Shown one piece after another: positions 15,625-22,152 of a stretch of 64,000 nt of DNA. Numbering within the stretch: position 1 is the first letter of the stretch; each line of letters begins with the position of its first letter. The position numbers and the translations under genes are program-made. The notes beneath the pieces are model-generated. The model did no database searches. It saw nothing but the letters and a program-made list of their open reading frames with translations, and was not told the DNA's origin. Origin of the DNA: Streptomyces sp. R44 (GTDB lineage Bacteria; Actinomycetota; Actinomycetes; Streptomycetales; Streptomycetaceae); NCBI RefSeq assembly GCF_041053105.1, contig NZ_CP163444.1, positions 6,480,501-6,544,500 of the forward strand, read 5' to 3'.

Positions 15625-16371
15625 ATGGCGAACAACCTCCGCAGCATCTTCGCTCTCGATCCCGACGCCAAGCCCAAGACGCGCAACTTCGCCGACGACG
15701 TGGTGGGTCGCTTCCGCTCCGGCCGGCTCGTCGGCAAGCAGCCCGAGAGCCTGAACAACTGGCGCGTGACGACCGGCGACCCCGCCGTCGCGGCCGAGAT
15801 CGCGAAGCTCATGGGTGGCGAGCCCGAGGACTGGGAGACGGAGAAGGAGGACAACATCGAGGTCCTCTCCACGTCGCCCTCCGTCGAGATCATCATCGAG
15901 AACGCCGACAGCCTCGACGCCTCGATGAAGAAGTTCGGCTTCCAGGGCATCGAGCATCACTGCGACGGCGCGGTCTACCTCACCGACGATGACGCCGAGC
16001 TCGTCGGCACCCCGTGCGGCTGCCCGACCACGGTGGAGAAGCGCAAGGAGTATGCGAAGTCGGGCAAGGGCCCGAAGCCGTCGATCGACCTGACGTTCAA
16101 GCTCGCTGACGCACCGGAGCTGGGCAAGTTCCGTTTCAACTCCGGCTCCTGGTCGCTCGTCGACGTCCTCGGTGACGTTTTCGCGGACATCGACCGCATC
16201 GGCGGCGCGGACGAGGAGACCGGCGTCAAGGGCAGTCCGGTTCTCGCCTCGCTCACGATCGAGCACGTCGCCTACACGACGAAGGCCGGCCGCGACGTCG
16301 CGTACAACAAGCCGGTGATCAAGGTTCTGAAGGTCTACGAGGCCGCTCAGCCTCTCGCCGACGCCGCCTGA
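15625..16371 (+). CDS. Recombination directionality factor, phiC31 gp3-like
   Basis: A 248-residue protein that fits the Gp3-like family, which binds a serine integrase and switches it to excision. Features are SIFALDPDAKPK at the start, DDVVGRFRSGRLVGKQPESL, WRVTTGDPAVAAEIAKLMGG, then EVLSTSPSVEIIIENAD. Four clustered Cys/His (HHCDGAVYLT; PCGCPTT) suggest a small zinc site. A conserved tail reads VIKVLKVYEAAQPLADAA. Length equals that of phiC31 gp3 (about 244). It sits in the early region behind A3/B3, as expected for a gene repressed in the prophage. The integrase partner is not in the window. Confidence 0.8.
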   Translation: MANNLRSIFALDPDAKPKTRNFADDVVGRFRSGRLVGKQPESLNNWRVTTGDPAVAAEIAKLMGGEPEDWETEKEDNIEVLSTSPSVEIIIENADSLDASMKKFGFQGIEHHCDGAVYLTDDDAELVGTPCGCPTTVEKRKEYAKSGKGPKPSIDLTFKLADAPELGKFRFNSGSWSLVDVLGDVFADIDRIGGADEETGVKGSPVLASLTIEHVAYTTKAGRDVAYNKPVIKVLKVYEAAQPLADAA

Positions 16372-16389
16372 TCTCAGGCACATGTACTG

Positions 16390-16428
16390 CGCCCGCTCCT
16401 TCCGAATTGCGGTCGGAAGGGGCGGGCG
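16390..16428 (+). promoter_or_regulatory. Element D1: hairpin with AATTGCGG loop
   Basis: Arms of 15-16 bp (CGCCCGCTCCTTCCGA, one mismatch) close on the loop AATTGCGG, 19 nt after the directionality factor stop. The U tract is absent. Four other hairpins with different stems have the same loop. Confidence 0.7.
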
Positions 16429-16464
16429 TATCCACGAGTCTACGCACACAAGAGGAGAAAAGAC

Positions 16465-16716
16465 ATGGCGCTCTGGCTGGTGAGCCGGACGGACGATACG
16501 GACTACGACGAGACTCGCGCGATCGTCGTTCGGGCGGGCAGTGAGGCGACCGCGTTGCGGATCGCGACGAAGGGCTACCTGGGGGAGTACGGCGACGACA
16601 AGTGGTGGGTCGCTGACTTCCGTGGCTTCGAGCGGGACGGCTCCAACCTCACCGTCGAGCGCCTGGAGGCCCGCGGGCCCGTGGGGCTCATCCTCTGCGA
16701 CTTCAAGGCGGGATGA
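16465..16716 (+). CDS. Small phage protein, unknown
   Basis: An 83-residue protein (ALWLVSRTDDTDYDETRAIV) with alternating strands and one helix; the ATG follows AGAGGAG. It leads into the methyltransferase gene 5 nt later. Function is unknown. Confidence 0.6.
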   Translation: MALWLVSRTDDTDYDETRAIVVRAGSEATALRIATKGYLGEYGDDKWWVADFRGFERDGSNLTVERLEARGPVGLILCDFKAG

Positions 16717-16720
16717 GTCG

Positions 16721-17224
16721 ATGCCGATCCTGGAGCTCTGCGCCGGGTACGGCGGACTGGGACTCGCGGTCGAAGCCCTGACGGGCGACAAGGTCACTGT
16801 CGTGGCCGAAGTTCACGGGGCGGCGTGCACGGTCATGGCGCACCGCTTCCCCGACGCCCCCAACATCGGCGACGTCCGGTACCAGACGTGGGGCGCGCTC
16901 ATGGACGAGGGGATCGACACCATCACGGCGGGGTTCCCCTGCCAGGACATCTCCAACGCAGGTCGACGGGAAGGCATCAAGGGTGAGCGCTCCGGCATCT
17001 GGTTCAACATCGCTGACGCCATACGGGTTCTTCGACCGCGACACGTCTTCCTGGAGAACGTCGGAGCACTCCGAAATCGGGGACAAAGCGCAGTGCTCAC
17101 ATCGCTTCACGACATCGGGTATGACGCGCGGTGGACGACTCTACGAGCTTCCGACATCGGGGCTCCGCATCATCGGGACCGCTGGTTCTGCGTTGCCACA
17201 CCTGCCGACGCCAACGGTCGCTGA
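16721..17224 (+). CDS. DNA (cytosine-5) methyltransferase, N-terminal catalytic subunit (split)
   Basis: A 167-residue protein with the first two thirds of a C5 methyltransferase. Motif I is LELCAGYGGLGLAVEAL (SAM site), motif IV is GFPCQDISNAG with the catalytic Cys, motif VI is ENVGAL, and motif VIII is IGAPHHRDRWFCVA. It stops before the target-recognition domain and motifs IX-X, which are encoded in another frame at 16,983-17,786. The two together resemble split enzymes such as M.AquI. Expected reaction: methyl transfer to cytosine C5 in DNA, protecting phage DNA. Whether the halves are separate subunits or joined by frameshifting is open. Confidence 0.8.
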   Translation: MPILELCAGYGGLGLAVEALTGDKVTVVAEVHGAACTVMAHRFPDAPNIGDVRYQTWGALMDEGIDTITAGFPCQDISNAGRREGIKGERSGIWFNIADAIRVLRPRHVFLENVGALRNRGQSAVLTSLHDIGYDARWTTLRASDIGAPHHRDRWFCVATPADANGR

Positions 17225-17786
17225 CGCCTACCGCGGACCTGACTACGCCAAGCGGGACCGGAAGGGAGCGGGCGGCGACGACCTCGTGACGGCCGTGTGT
17301 CGCCTCTTCCCCCGGGAGAAAGCCGAGAAGCTTTTCAAGACTCCGACGGCCAACCTGGCGAACAACGGCAGCGCGCAGCACCCGGACAAGCGCAAGGCGG
17401 GCGGCCACGGACCGACGTTGGAGGACGAGGTTTGTTTCCTCCTGAACGTCGACCCTGACGCCGAGCTCCCCGACGACGGACCGCACTCGCCGGCCGAGTG
17501 GTGGGGCGAGTTCGCGAAGGCCGTCTACCGGTGGGAGTGCATCCGGGGAACGGCCGCTCCGGTCCCCATCGTCCGCGGCCCGCGCGGCGGGCTGAAGCTC
17601 GCACCGAAGTTCGCCGAGTGGCTCATGGGCCTGGAGCCCGGATGGGTCACCGACGTCCCCGGGCTGACACACAAGGAACAACTCGGACGCATCGGGAATG
17701 GCGTCGTCCCGCAACAGGCCTACCACGCCTTCAAGTGGCTCATGGAGCACGAAGCATTCACGGAAGAGGAGAGCGCAGATGGGTAA
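16983..17786 (+). CDS. DNA (cytosine-5) methyltransferase, C-terminal/target-recognition subunit in an overlapping frame
   Basis: A 267-residue frame, +1 relative to the N-terminal subunit and overlapping it by 242 nt. The part unique to this frame carries FKTPTANLANNG, PAEWWGEFAKAVYRWE, FAEWLMGLEPGWVTD and the motif X-like LGRIGNGVVPQQAYHAFKWL, as at the C-termini of actinophage C5 methyltransferases. Inside the overlap this frame also looks conserved: GFFDRDTSSWRTSEHS and SGMTRGGRLYELPTSG are typical of these proteins. So both frames seem to encode real protein. The GTG at 16983 with upstream GGAAGG is the best visible start. Confidence 0.7.
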   Translation: MSAPASGSTSLTPYGFFDRDTSSWRTSEHSEIGDKAQCSHRFTTSGMTRGGRLYELPTSGLRIIGTAGSALPHLPTPTVADAYRGPDYAKRDRKGAGGDDLVTAVCRLFPREKAEKLFKTPTANLANNGSAQHPDKRKAGGHGPTLEDEVCFLLNVDPDAELPDDGPHSPAEWWGEFAKAVYRWECIRGTAAPVPIVRGPRGGLKLAPKFAEWLMGLEPGWVTDVPGLTHKEQLGRIGNGVVPQQAYHAFKWLMEHEAFTEEESADG

Positions 17787-18048
17787 GGCGAGACTCACAG
17801 ACTTCACGGGCGCCGAGATCCGTCCCGGCGCCGTCATTGCGTACCCGAGCCGTCAGGGCAACAGGGTGCGCAACTCGGAGGCCGTCGTCCTGGAACTCGG
17901 GAGCGACAAGTCCGCCGGCCGCGTCGTTCCGGTGCTGAAGGTCAAGCCGACCGGCAGGGACTCCGGCTTCATCGCACGTAAGACGCTCGCGATCCAGACA
18001 GTGAGCGCGGAACACGTCGTCGTCATCGGTGAGGAGACCAGCAAGTGA
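17779..18048 (+). CDS. Small phage protein, unknown
   Basis: An 89-residue beta-rich protein (GAEIRPGAVIAYPSRQGNRV). It starts 8 nt inside the methyltransferase C-terminal gene, after GAGGAGAG. Its strand pattern suggests an SH3-like barrel. No family recognised. Confidence 0.6.
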   Translation: MGKARLTDFTGAEIRPGAVIAYPSRQGNRVRNSEAVVLELGSDKSAGRVVPVLKVKPTGRDSGFIARKTLAIQTVSAEHVVVIGEETSK

Positions 18049-18782
18049 CGGAGTTCAAGGTCGGCGACAAGGTTCGCGTCTGCGGTTCGTTCGACGGAGA
18101 GATCACCTACGGACCCTTCAAGAGCGCCTTCGAGCGCTACACCATGTACGTGGTGCGCAACGAGACAGGCAACGAGCGAGCCCAGCACGACACCGACCTG
18201 ACAGCTCTCCCGAAGTTCGCCATCGGCGACCGGGTGGAGAAGCCTGCGACGGGTGTTCGCCCCGGAACGATTGTGGCTGGCCCGTTTGTCACCGAGTACG
18301 ACGATGTGCCGTTCTGGGTCGTCGAGCACGACAACGGCAAGGTGTCGACCCCGCGCGAGGACGGTGACCTGAAGAGGATCGAGGAGGAGCCGGCCCGAGA
18401 GATCAAGGTCGGCGACCGGGTCAAGGTCGTCTCAGGGCGCGGCATCAGCGCATACATCGGGAAGACGGTGACGCTGACGAAGGTTGGTGCGAGCAGCCCC
18501 TACGGCCCCTACGGCTTCAAGGGGGGATTCGGCGGCGAGATCTACGCCGAGGAGGTCGAACTCATCCGCGAGGCGCCTGCGGACACCTTTGAGTACAACG
18601 GCGTGACATACGACCTGACGGCGACGTACCGCGACAAGGACGGCGACGAGTGGACGTTCAAGGGCGGTACGAGGGCGTCTGACGGCACCCCCGACGGAGC
18701 GATGAACGGCTACGCCGGCGGGACCTACTCCTACACCCTCGGCTACGCGGCTCGCCACTACGCCCCCCTGACGCGCATCTGA
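18045..18782 (+). CDS. Multi-barrel phage protein with C-terminal YxDxxGDxW domain
   Basis: A 245-residue protein. Three SH3/KOW-like units each begin with a VGDxV-type strand (FKVGDKVRVCGSF, FAIGDRVEKPATG, IKVGDRVKVVSGRG). The C-terminal domain TYDLTATYRDKDGDEWTFKG is of the phiSA1p31-like type. GTGA overlap upstream. It reads as a modular small-domain fusion; the role is unknown. Confidence 0.65.
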   Translation: MTEFKVGDKVRVCGSFDGEITYGPFKSAFERYTMYVVRNETGNERAQHDTDLTALPKFAIGDRVEKPATGVRPGTIVAGPFVTEYDDVPFWVVEHDNGKVSTPREDGDLKRIEEEPAREIKVGDRVKVVSGRGISAYIGKTVTLTKVGASSPYGPYGFKGGFGGEIYAEEVELIREAPADTFEYNGVTYDLTATYRDKDGDEWTFKGGTRASDGTPDGAMNGYAGGTYSYTLGYAARHYAPLTRI

Positions 18783-18793
18783 TCAACCCCTGT

Positions 18794-18821
18794 GCCCCCG
18801 GCGCCCACGTGGCCCGGGGGC
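18794..18821 (+). terminator. Terminator hairpin with conserved tail
   Basis: The stem GCCCCCGG/CCGGGGGC is followed by TTTGGGCGTAGGA. Same design as at 11,077 and 22,088. Confidence 0.75.
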
Positions 18822-18859
18822 TTTGGGCGTAGGAGCATCGACCAGCACGAGGAGAGCAC

Positions 18860-19123
18860 ATGGCCACAGCATCCGTGACAGAGGAGATCGTGCGCACCAG
18901 CGTGGTGACGTTGGCGCTGAATCCTGACGAGGCACGCGCACTGTCGTCGCTCGTACAGCACGTTACGCCGTCGAACGGTGAGGACGGGCCGGCCCGACAC
19001 GTCGAGGTCGTAGCTGAGGAGCTGCGCAGAGTTGTTCGGGATGAGCTGCCGCCCGTTCCCGGTAACCGCATCTTCAGCGCGGACGGAAACGTCACGTTTT
19101 CAGCGTACCGATTCAGCCGCTAA
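18860..19123 (+). CDS. Small phage protein, unknown
   Basis: An 87-residue protein; the first half (VVTLALNPDEARALSSLVQH) resembles the N-terminal half of its downstream neighbour (VVVLEISENDADELRAIVGA). The two are probably diverged paralogues. ATG after GAGGAGAG. Confidence 0.6.
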   Translation: MATASVTEEIVRTSVVTLALNPDEARALSSLVQHVTPSNGEDGPARHVEVVAEELRRVVRDELPPVPGNRIFSADGNVTFSAYRFSR

Positions 19124-19141
19124 GCCCCCGGAGGAGAACCC

Positions 19142-19513
19142 ATGGCACACGCACAGTACGAGACCCGCACGCGCACCGTGGAGGAGACGGTCGTCGTCCT
19201 GGAGATCAGTGAGAACGACGCGGACGAGCTGCGAGCCATCGTGGGTGCCGCTGATGGCACCCGAGCGATGGTGCGTGTTTTTCAAGCACTCGAAGCGATC
19301 GGCGCGCCGATGAAGTCGGAGACCTACGCGACGGGGTCCACCTATGAACTGAACGCGAAGTACCGCGACCGCTCGGGCGACGTCTGGGAGTTCACGGGGA
19401 AGCGCTCGCAGAGCGGCGAACCCTACGTCACCTACACCGGCTTCATGGACAACGAGGACACGATCAGCGAGATCGAGCGTGAGTGGGGTCCGCTCGTCAA
19501 GGTCACCGAGTGA
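19142..19513 (+). CDS. phiSA1p31-like protein
   Basis: A 123-residue protein. A helical N-terminal half is shared with the upstream gene. The C-terminal domain STYELNAKYRDRSGDVWEFTG is the clearest copy of the YxDxxGDxW module in the prophage. A WGPLVKV strand closes it. Function is unknown. Confidence 0.65.
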   Translation: MAHAQYETRTRTVEETVVVLEISENDADELRAIVGAADGTRAMVRVFQALEAIGAPMKSETYATGSTYELNAKYRDRSGDVWEFTGKRSQSGEPYVTYTGFMDNEDTISEIEREWGPLVKVTE

Positions 19514-19704
19514 CCCGCCTCGTCGTCGGTCCCGGCGCCTCCCCTGCCCTCGGAGATCTCCGCCAGGCCGGCCCGGAGGACGACGTCTTCGTCCGCCCGG
19601 AAGCCGCGGAGCGGAAGGACTTCCCGAAGCTCTGGGAGGCCGTCGGTGTGGCGCTCGTGCGGGGTGCGCGGGTGTACGTGATCAACCGAGAGGAGAGCAC
19701 GTGA
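19510..19704 (+). CDS. Small phage protein, unknown
   Basis: A 64-residue protein, GTGA overlap upstream and downstream. It has a helix in the middle and a final strand VRGARVYVINREE. Confidence 0.55.
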   Translation: MTRLVVGPGASPALGDLRQAGPEDDVFVRPEAAERKDFPKLWEAVGVALVRGARVYVINREEST

Positions 19705-19913
19705 CGGGCAAGGTGTTCCGGATCCGGGCACTGTTCAAGTGGCACGGCCGGGAAGAAGTGCGCGAGCGGCTGGAGTACGACGAGCAGCGCGTCCCGCGAA
19801 TCGTCAGCGGATTCAAGGCGGCCCGCGCGGAAGCCGTGGAGGTGGAGGAGCTCCACTACACGGCGGAGTACCGGTCGGATCTCTCCTGGAACGTCCCGGA
19901 GGTGGGGGAGTAA
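19701..19913 (+). CDS. Small phage protein, unknown
   Basis: A 70-residue basic protein (KVFRIRALFKWHGREEVRER) with GTGA overlap. No known domain. Confidence 0.55.
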   Translation: MTGKVFRIRALFKWHGREEVRERLEYDEQRVPRIVSGFKAARAEAVEVEELHYTAEYRSDLSWNVPEVGE

Positions 19914-20104
19914 TGCCCTTCTACCGCGACCGTGACGGTTCCATCTGGGTCCCGGATCACCGGGCCGACAGGCTGTTCTGCCTTCTCGATCCGACGGAGG
20001 AGGACGACTCGGCGTCGATCGGGCTCGCCATGCTGCCTGACGAGGTGAAGGCGCAGTTCGGCCCGCTCGACGAGGTGCGGGCGACGGGGTGGGAGGAGGT
20101 CTGA
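19913..20104 (+). CDS. Short YxDxxGxxW protein (phiSA1p31-like)
   Basis: A 63-residue protein consisting almost only of the module: MPFYRDRDGSIWVPD, then a GPLDEVRATGW strand. The ATG overlaps the upstream TAA. Confidence 0.6.
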   Translation: MPFYRDRDGSIWVPDHRADRLFCLLDPTEEDDSASIGLAMLPDEVKAQFGPLDEVRATGWEEV

Positions 20105-20319
20105 TGGGTGCCTTCGACGGCGAAACCTACCGTGTCAGCGTCTACCGGAAGGGCGACGAGGACCCGGACAGCGTCACTACCGACGAACCGCGCGAGCTCG
20201 TCGACCGCCTCCGCCAGGACCCGGACGTGAGAGCCGTGGAGACGTACACGGCGCACTTCGTGATCGGCGCCTATCAGGACGAGTTGTCGTTCGGGAGTGT
20301 CTACGAGGAGGACGAGTGA
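20104..20319 (+). CDS. Small phage protein, unknown
   Basis: A 71-residue acidic alpha/beta protein (YRVSVYRKGDEDPDSV; AYQDELSFGSVYEEDE). TGATG overlap with the upstream gene. Confidence 0.55.
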   Translation: MGAFDGETYRVSVYRKGDEDPDSVTTDEPRELVDRLRQDPDVRAVETYTAHFVIGAYQDELSFGSVYEEDE

Positions 20320-20576
20320 GCGACATGTCCGCTCGGTGCGCCCCGTACCGAGCGAAGCTGAAACATCAGTCATTCGCGACGATCATTCCGGACCGTCGGC
20401 CGGAGGTGAAGCTTCACGCCGGTATCGGCCTGGCCAAGCTCGCCGTCGGCTACCAGGGGTGGAACGGGGCTCGTGGTGGAGAGATCTACGAGCTCACGGC
20501 GGAGGGCTGGGACCTCCTGTACCGAGTGGAGGCGGGGACGTCGATGGACGCTCTGCCGTGGAGGGCAGAGAAGTGA
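20316..20576 (+). CDS. Small phage protein, unknown
   Basis: An 86-residue protein with VKLHAGIGLAKLAVGYQG followed by IYELTAEGWDLLYRVE. GTG start with stop overlap; an ATG three codons later is an alternative. No family recognised. Confidence 0.55.
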   Translation: MSDMSARCAPYRAKLKHQSFATIIPDRRPEVKLHAGIGLAKLAVGYQGWNGARGGEIYELTAEGWDLLYRVEAGTSMDALPWRAEK

Positions 20577-20764
20577 GCTACATCGACGTGCACGTCTACG
20601 ACGGTGACCCGGAGGAGTACAACGCGGACGAGCCGGAGACCGTCGGAACCCGTGAGGTCGGCAACCGCAGCTTCAGGGACGGCGAGGAGCTCGAAGCGGC
20701 GGCGTACATCGTCGGCCTCCTCGCCGACGGAAGGCACTTCGACGTGCGCCGCACGGTGAACTGA
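20573..20764 (+). CDS. Small phage protein, unknown
   Basis: A 63-residue acidic protein (YIDVHVYDGDPEEYNADEPE), similar in style to the product at 20,104. GTGA overlap. Confidence 0.55.
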   Translation: MSYIDVHVYDGDPEEYNADEPETVGTREVGNRSFRDGEELEAAAYIVGLLADGRHFDVRRTVN

Positions 20765-20773
20765 GGAGACACC

Positions 20774-21007
20774 ATGACGATGAACATCGGCGGTGAAGAC
20801 TGTGAGATCTCCCCGGAGGTCTGGCGAGTCTTCGATGAGTGGTACGGCGACAAGTCGTACCGGCATGCTGACATGGTTGCGGAGCTCGAAGAGGTCGTCC
20901 GCATGAAGGTGGTCGCCGACCTCCGAGCGAAGGCCGCGAAGGACTGGCCCGGCATCGGGGTCCTCCTGGAGGACATCATCGACATCGTGAAGGACGGTGC
21001 CGAGTGA
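20774..21007 (+). CDS. Small phage protein, unknown
   Basis: A 77-residue helical acidic protein (CEISPEVWRVFDEWYGDKSY). ATG after GAGGAGAC. No family recognised. Confidence 0.55.
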   Translation: MTMNIGGEDCEISPEVWRVFDEWYGDKSYRHADMVAELEEVVRMKVVADLRAKAAKDWPGIGVLLEDIIDIVKDGAE

Positions 21008-21234
21008 CGGAACTTCCTATCCAACGCGTCGGCACAGCAGCCGACGAACTCAGCGCCCGACTCGTCCGCAGTCGGTTCGCTGACGGTCAGCCCCCAGTGC
21101 TTGTGATCTCCGGGACGACGCACACATCCGACACGAGGTCCACCGCCTCCCAGCTCGTGATCAGCGATTGGAAGGCCGCGGAGAACCTGGCTTACGAGAT
21201 CCTGGAGGAAGTCAGGCGGTGGCCAAATGACTGA
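21004..21234 (+). CDS. Small phage protein, unknown
   Basis: A 76-residue protein with a strand PPVLVISGTTH and a C-terminal helix. GTGA overlap upstream and an 8-nt overlap downstream. Confidence 0.55.
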   Translation: MTELPIQRVGTAADELSARLVRSRFADGQPPVLVISGTTHTSDTRSTASQLVISDWKAAENLAYEILEEVRRWPND

Positions 21235-21505
21235 AGACGAAGGGCACCAGATCCGAACTGACGTCGGTTCCGCGGTTCGTCCGGGGTACGGCTGGGTTGC
21301 CATCGGTCACGGCCTGGAGGCGAAGGCGGATCTGACGGACCGGGCCGGTACCTACTGGCTCCGCCCCGTCACGGGGGACGTTCTCCGGCTGGGGACCGAA
21401 ACTCACGAGGTCGTGAGAGCGGACCTCTTCGACGTCGATACGGACTACCGCTGCTACACGGTGTGGGTGTCGTGTCCGACGGAGGAGAGCGGTGCCGATG
21501 GCTAA
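21227..21505 (+). CDS. Small phage protein, unknown
   Basis: A 92-residue beta-rich protein (YGWVAIGHGLEAKADL; YRCYTVWVSCPTEE). It overlaps both neighbours. No known domain. Confidence 0.55.
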   Translation: MTEDEGHQIRTDVGSAVRPGYGWVAIGHGLEAKADLTDRAGTYWLRPVTGDVLRLGTETHEVVRADLFDVDTDYRCYTVWVSCPTEESGADG

Positions 21506-21905
21506 CCCGTCGAAGGCCAAGGGGACCGCGTGGGAGTCCCTGATCCTCGGCTATCTCCGCGAGCACCACAACCCCGGCGCACACCGCAACGTGCAGATGG
21601 GCGCGAAGGACATCGGCGACATCGCTGGCTACTACCTCCACGCCGTGGAGGCGAAGGCGGAGAAGACGATCACCCTCTCCGACTACATCGCTCAGGCGAA
21701 CCGGGAGGCCGTCAACGCCGGTCAGCCCTTCGGCTGTGCGGTCGTCAAGCGGCGTATGAAGGGCGTCGCGGACGGCTACGTCGTGCGGGACCTGGCGACG
21801 GACGTGCGGCTCGTGAACCGGCTGCGGGTCATGGAGGAGGCACTCCAGGACGAGTCCTTCGACCGATGGTCCGACATCGACGCAGAACTCAGGGAGGCAG
21901 CATGA
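21492..21905 (+). CDS. Holliday junction resolvase-like PD-(D/E)XK nuclease
   Basis: A 137-residue protein. KGTAWESLILGYLREH supplies the early Glu, MGAKDIGDIAGYY the Asp, and LHAVEAKAEKTITL the ExK pair. QANREAVNAGQPFGCAVVKRR then gives the conserved helix-strand. This is the layout of small Hjr/VRR-type nucleases. A role in phage recombination intermediates just ahead of the replication genes is likely. The GTG at 21492 or the ATG two codons later may be the start. Confidence 0.75.
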   Translation: MPMANPSKAKGTAWESLILGYLREHHNPGAHRNVQMGAKDIGDIAGYYLHAVEAKAEKTITLSDYIAQANREAVNAGQPFGCAVVKRRMKGVADGYVVRDLATDVRLVNRLRVMEEALQDESFDRWSDIDAELREAA

Positions 21906-22063
21906 AGCGCCACACGTTCACGATGGTCATCACTGCGCGGGAGACGTCGCAGACGCCTGAGGAGGTCGTCGACATCCTCGTCGAATCCGGCTTCAAGCAT
22001 CAGGACGCCGGCTGGTACGTCGACGGTGAGATTCACACGGAGGACGTCGAGCCCGAAGAGTAG
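21902..22063 (+). CDS. 53-residue phage protein, unknown
   Basis: Starts MKRHTFTMVITARETSQ and ends with an acidic tail. ATGA overlap with the nuclease gene; last gene before a terminator. Confidence 0.55.
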   Translation: MKRHTFTMVITARETSQTPEEVVDILVESGFKHQDAGWYVDGEIHTEDVEPEE

Positions 22064-22087
22064 CGCCAACCACACACGCACGGCCTC

Positions 22088-22115
22088 AGCCCCCGGTGAC
22101 TCGGTCCCGGGGGCT
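22088..22115 (+). terminator. Terminator hairpin with conserved tail
   Basis: The stem AGCCCCCGG/CCGGGGGCT is followed by TTCGGCGTAGGACCA. It precedes the replication genes; same family as at 11,077 and 18,794. Confidence 0.75.
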
Positions 22116-22152
22116 TTCGGCGTAGGACCACCAACTCAAGAGGGGAGCAGCC

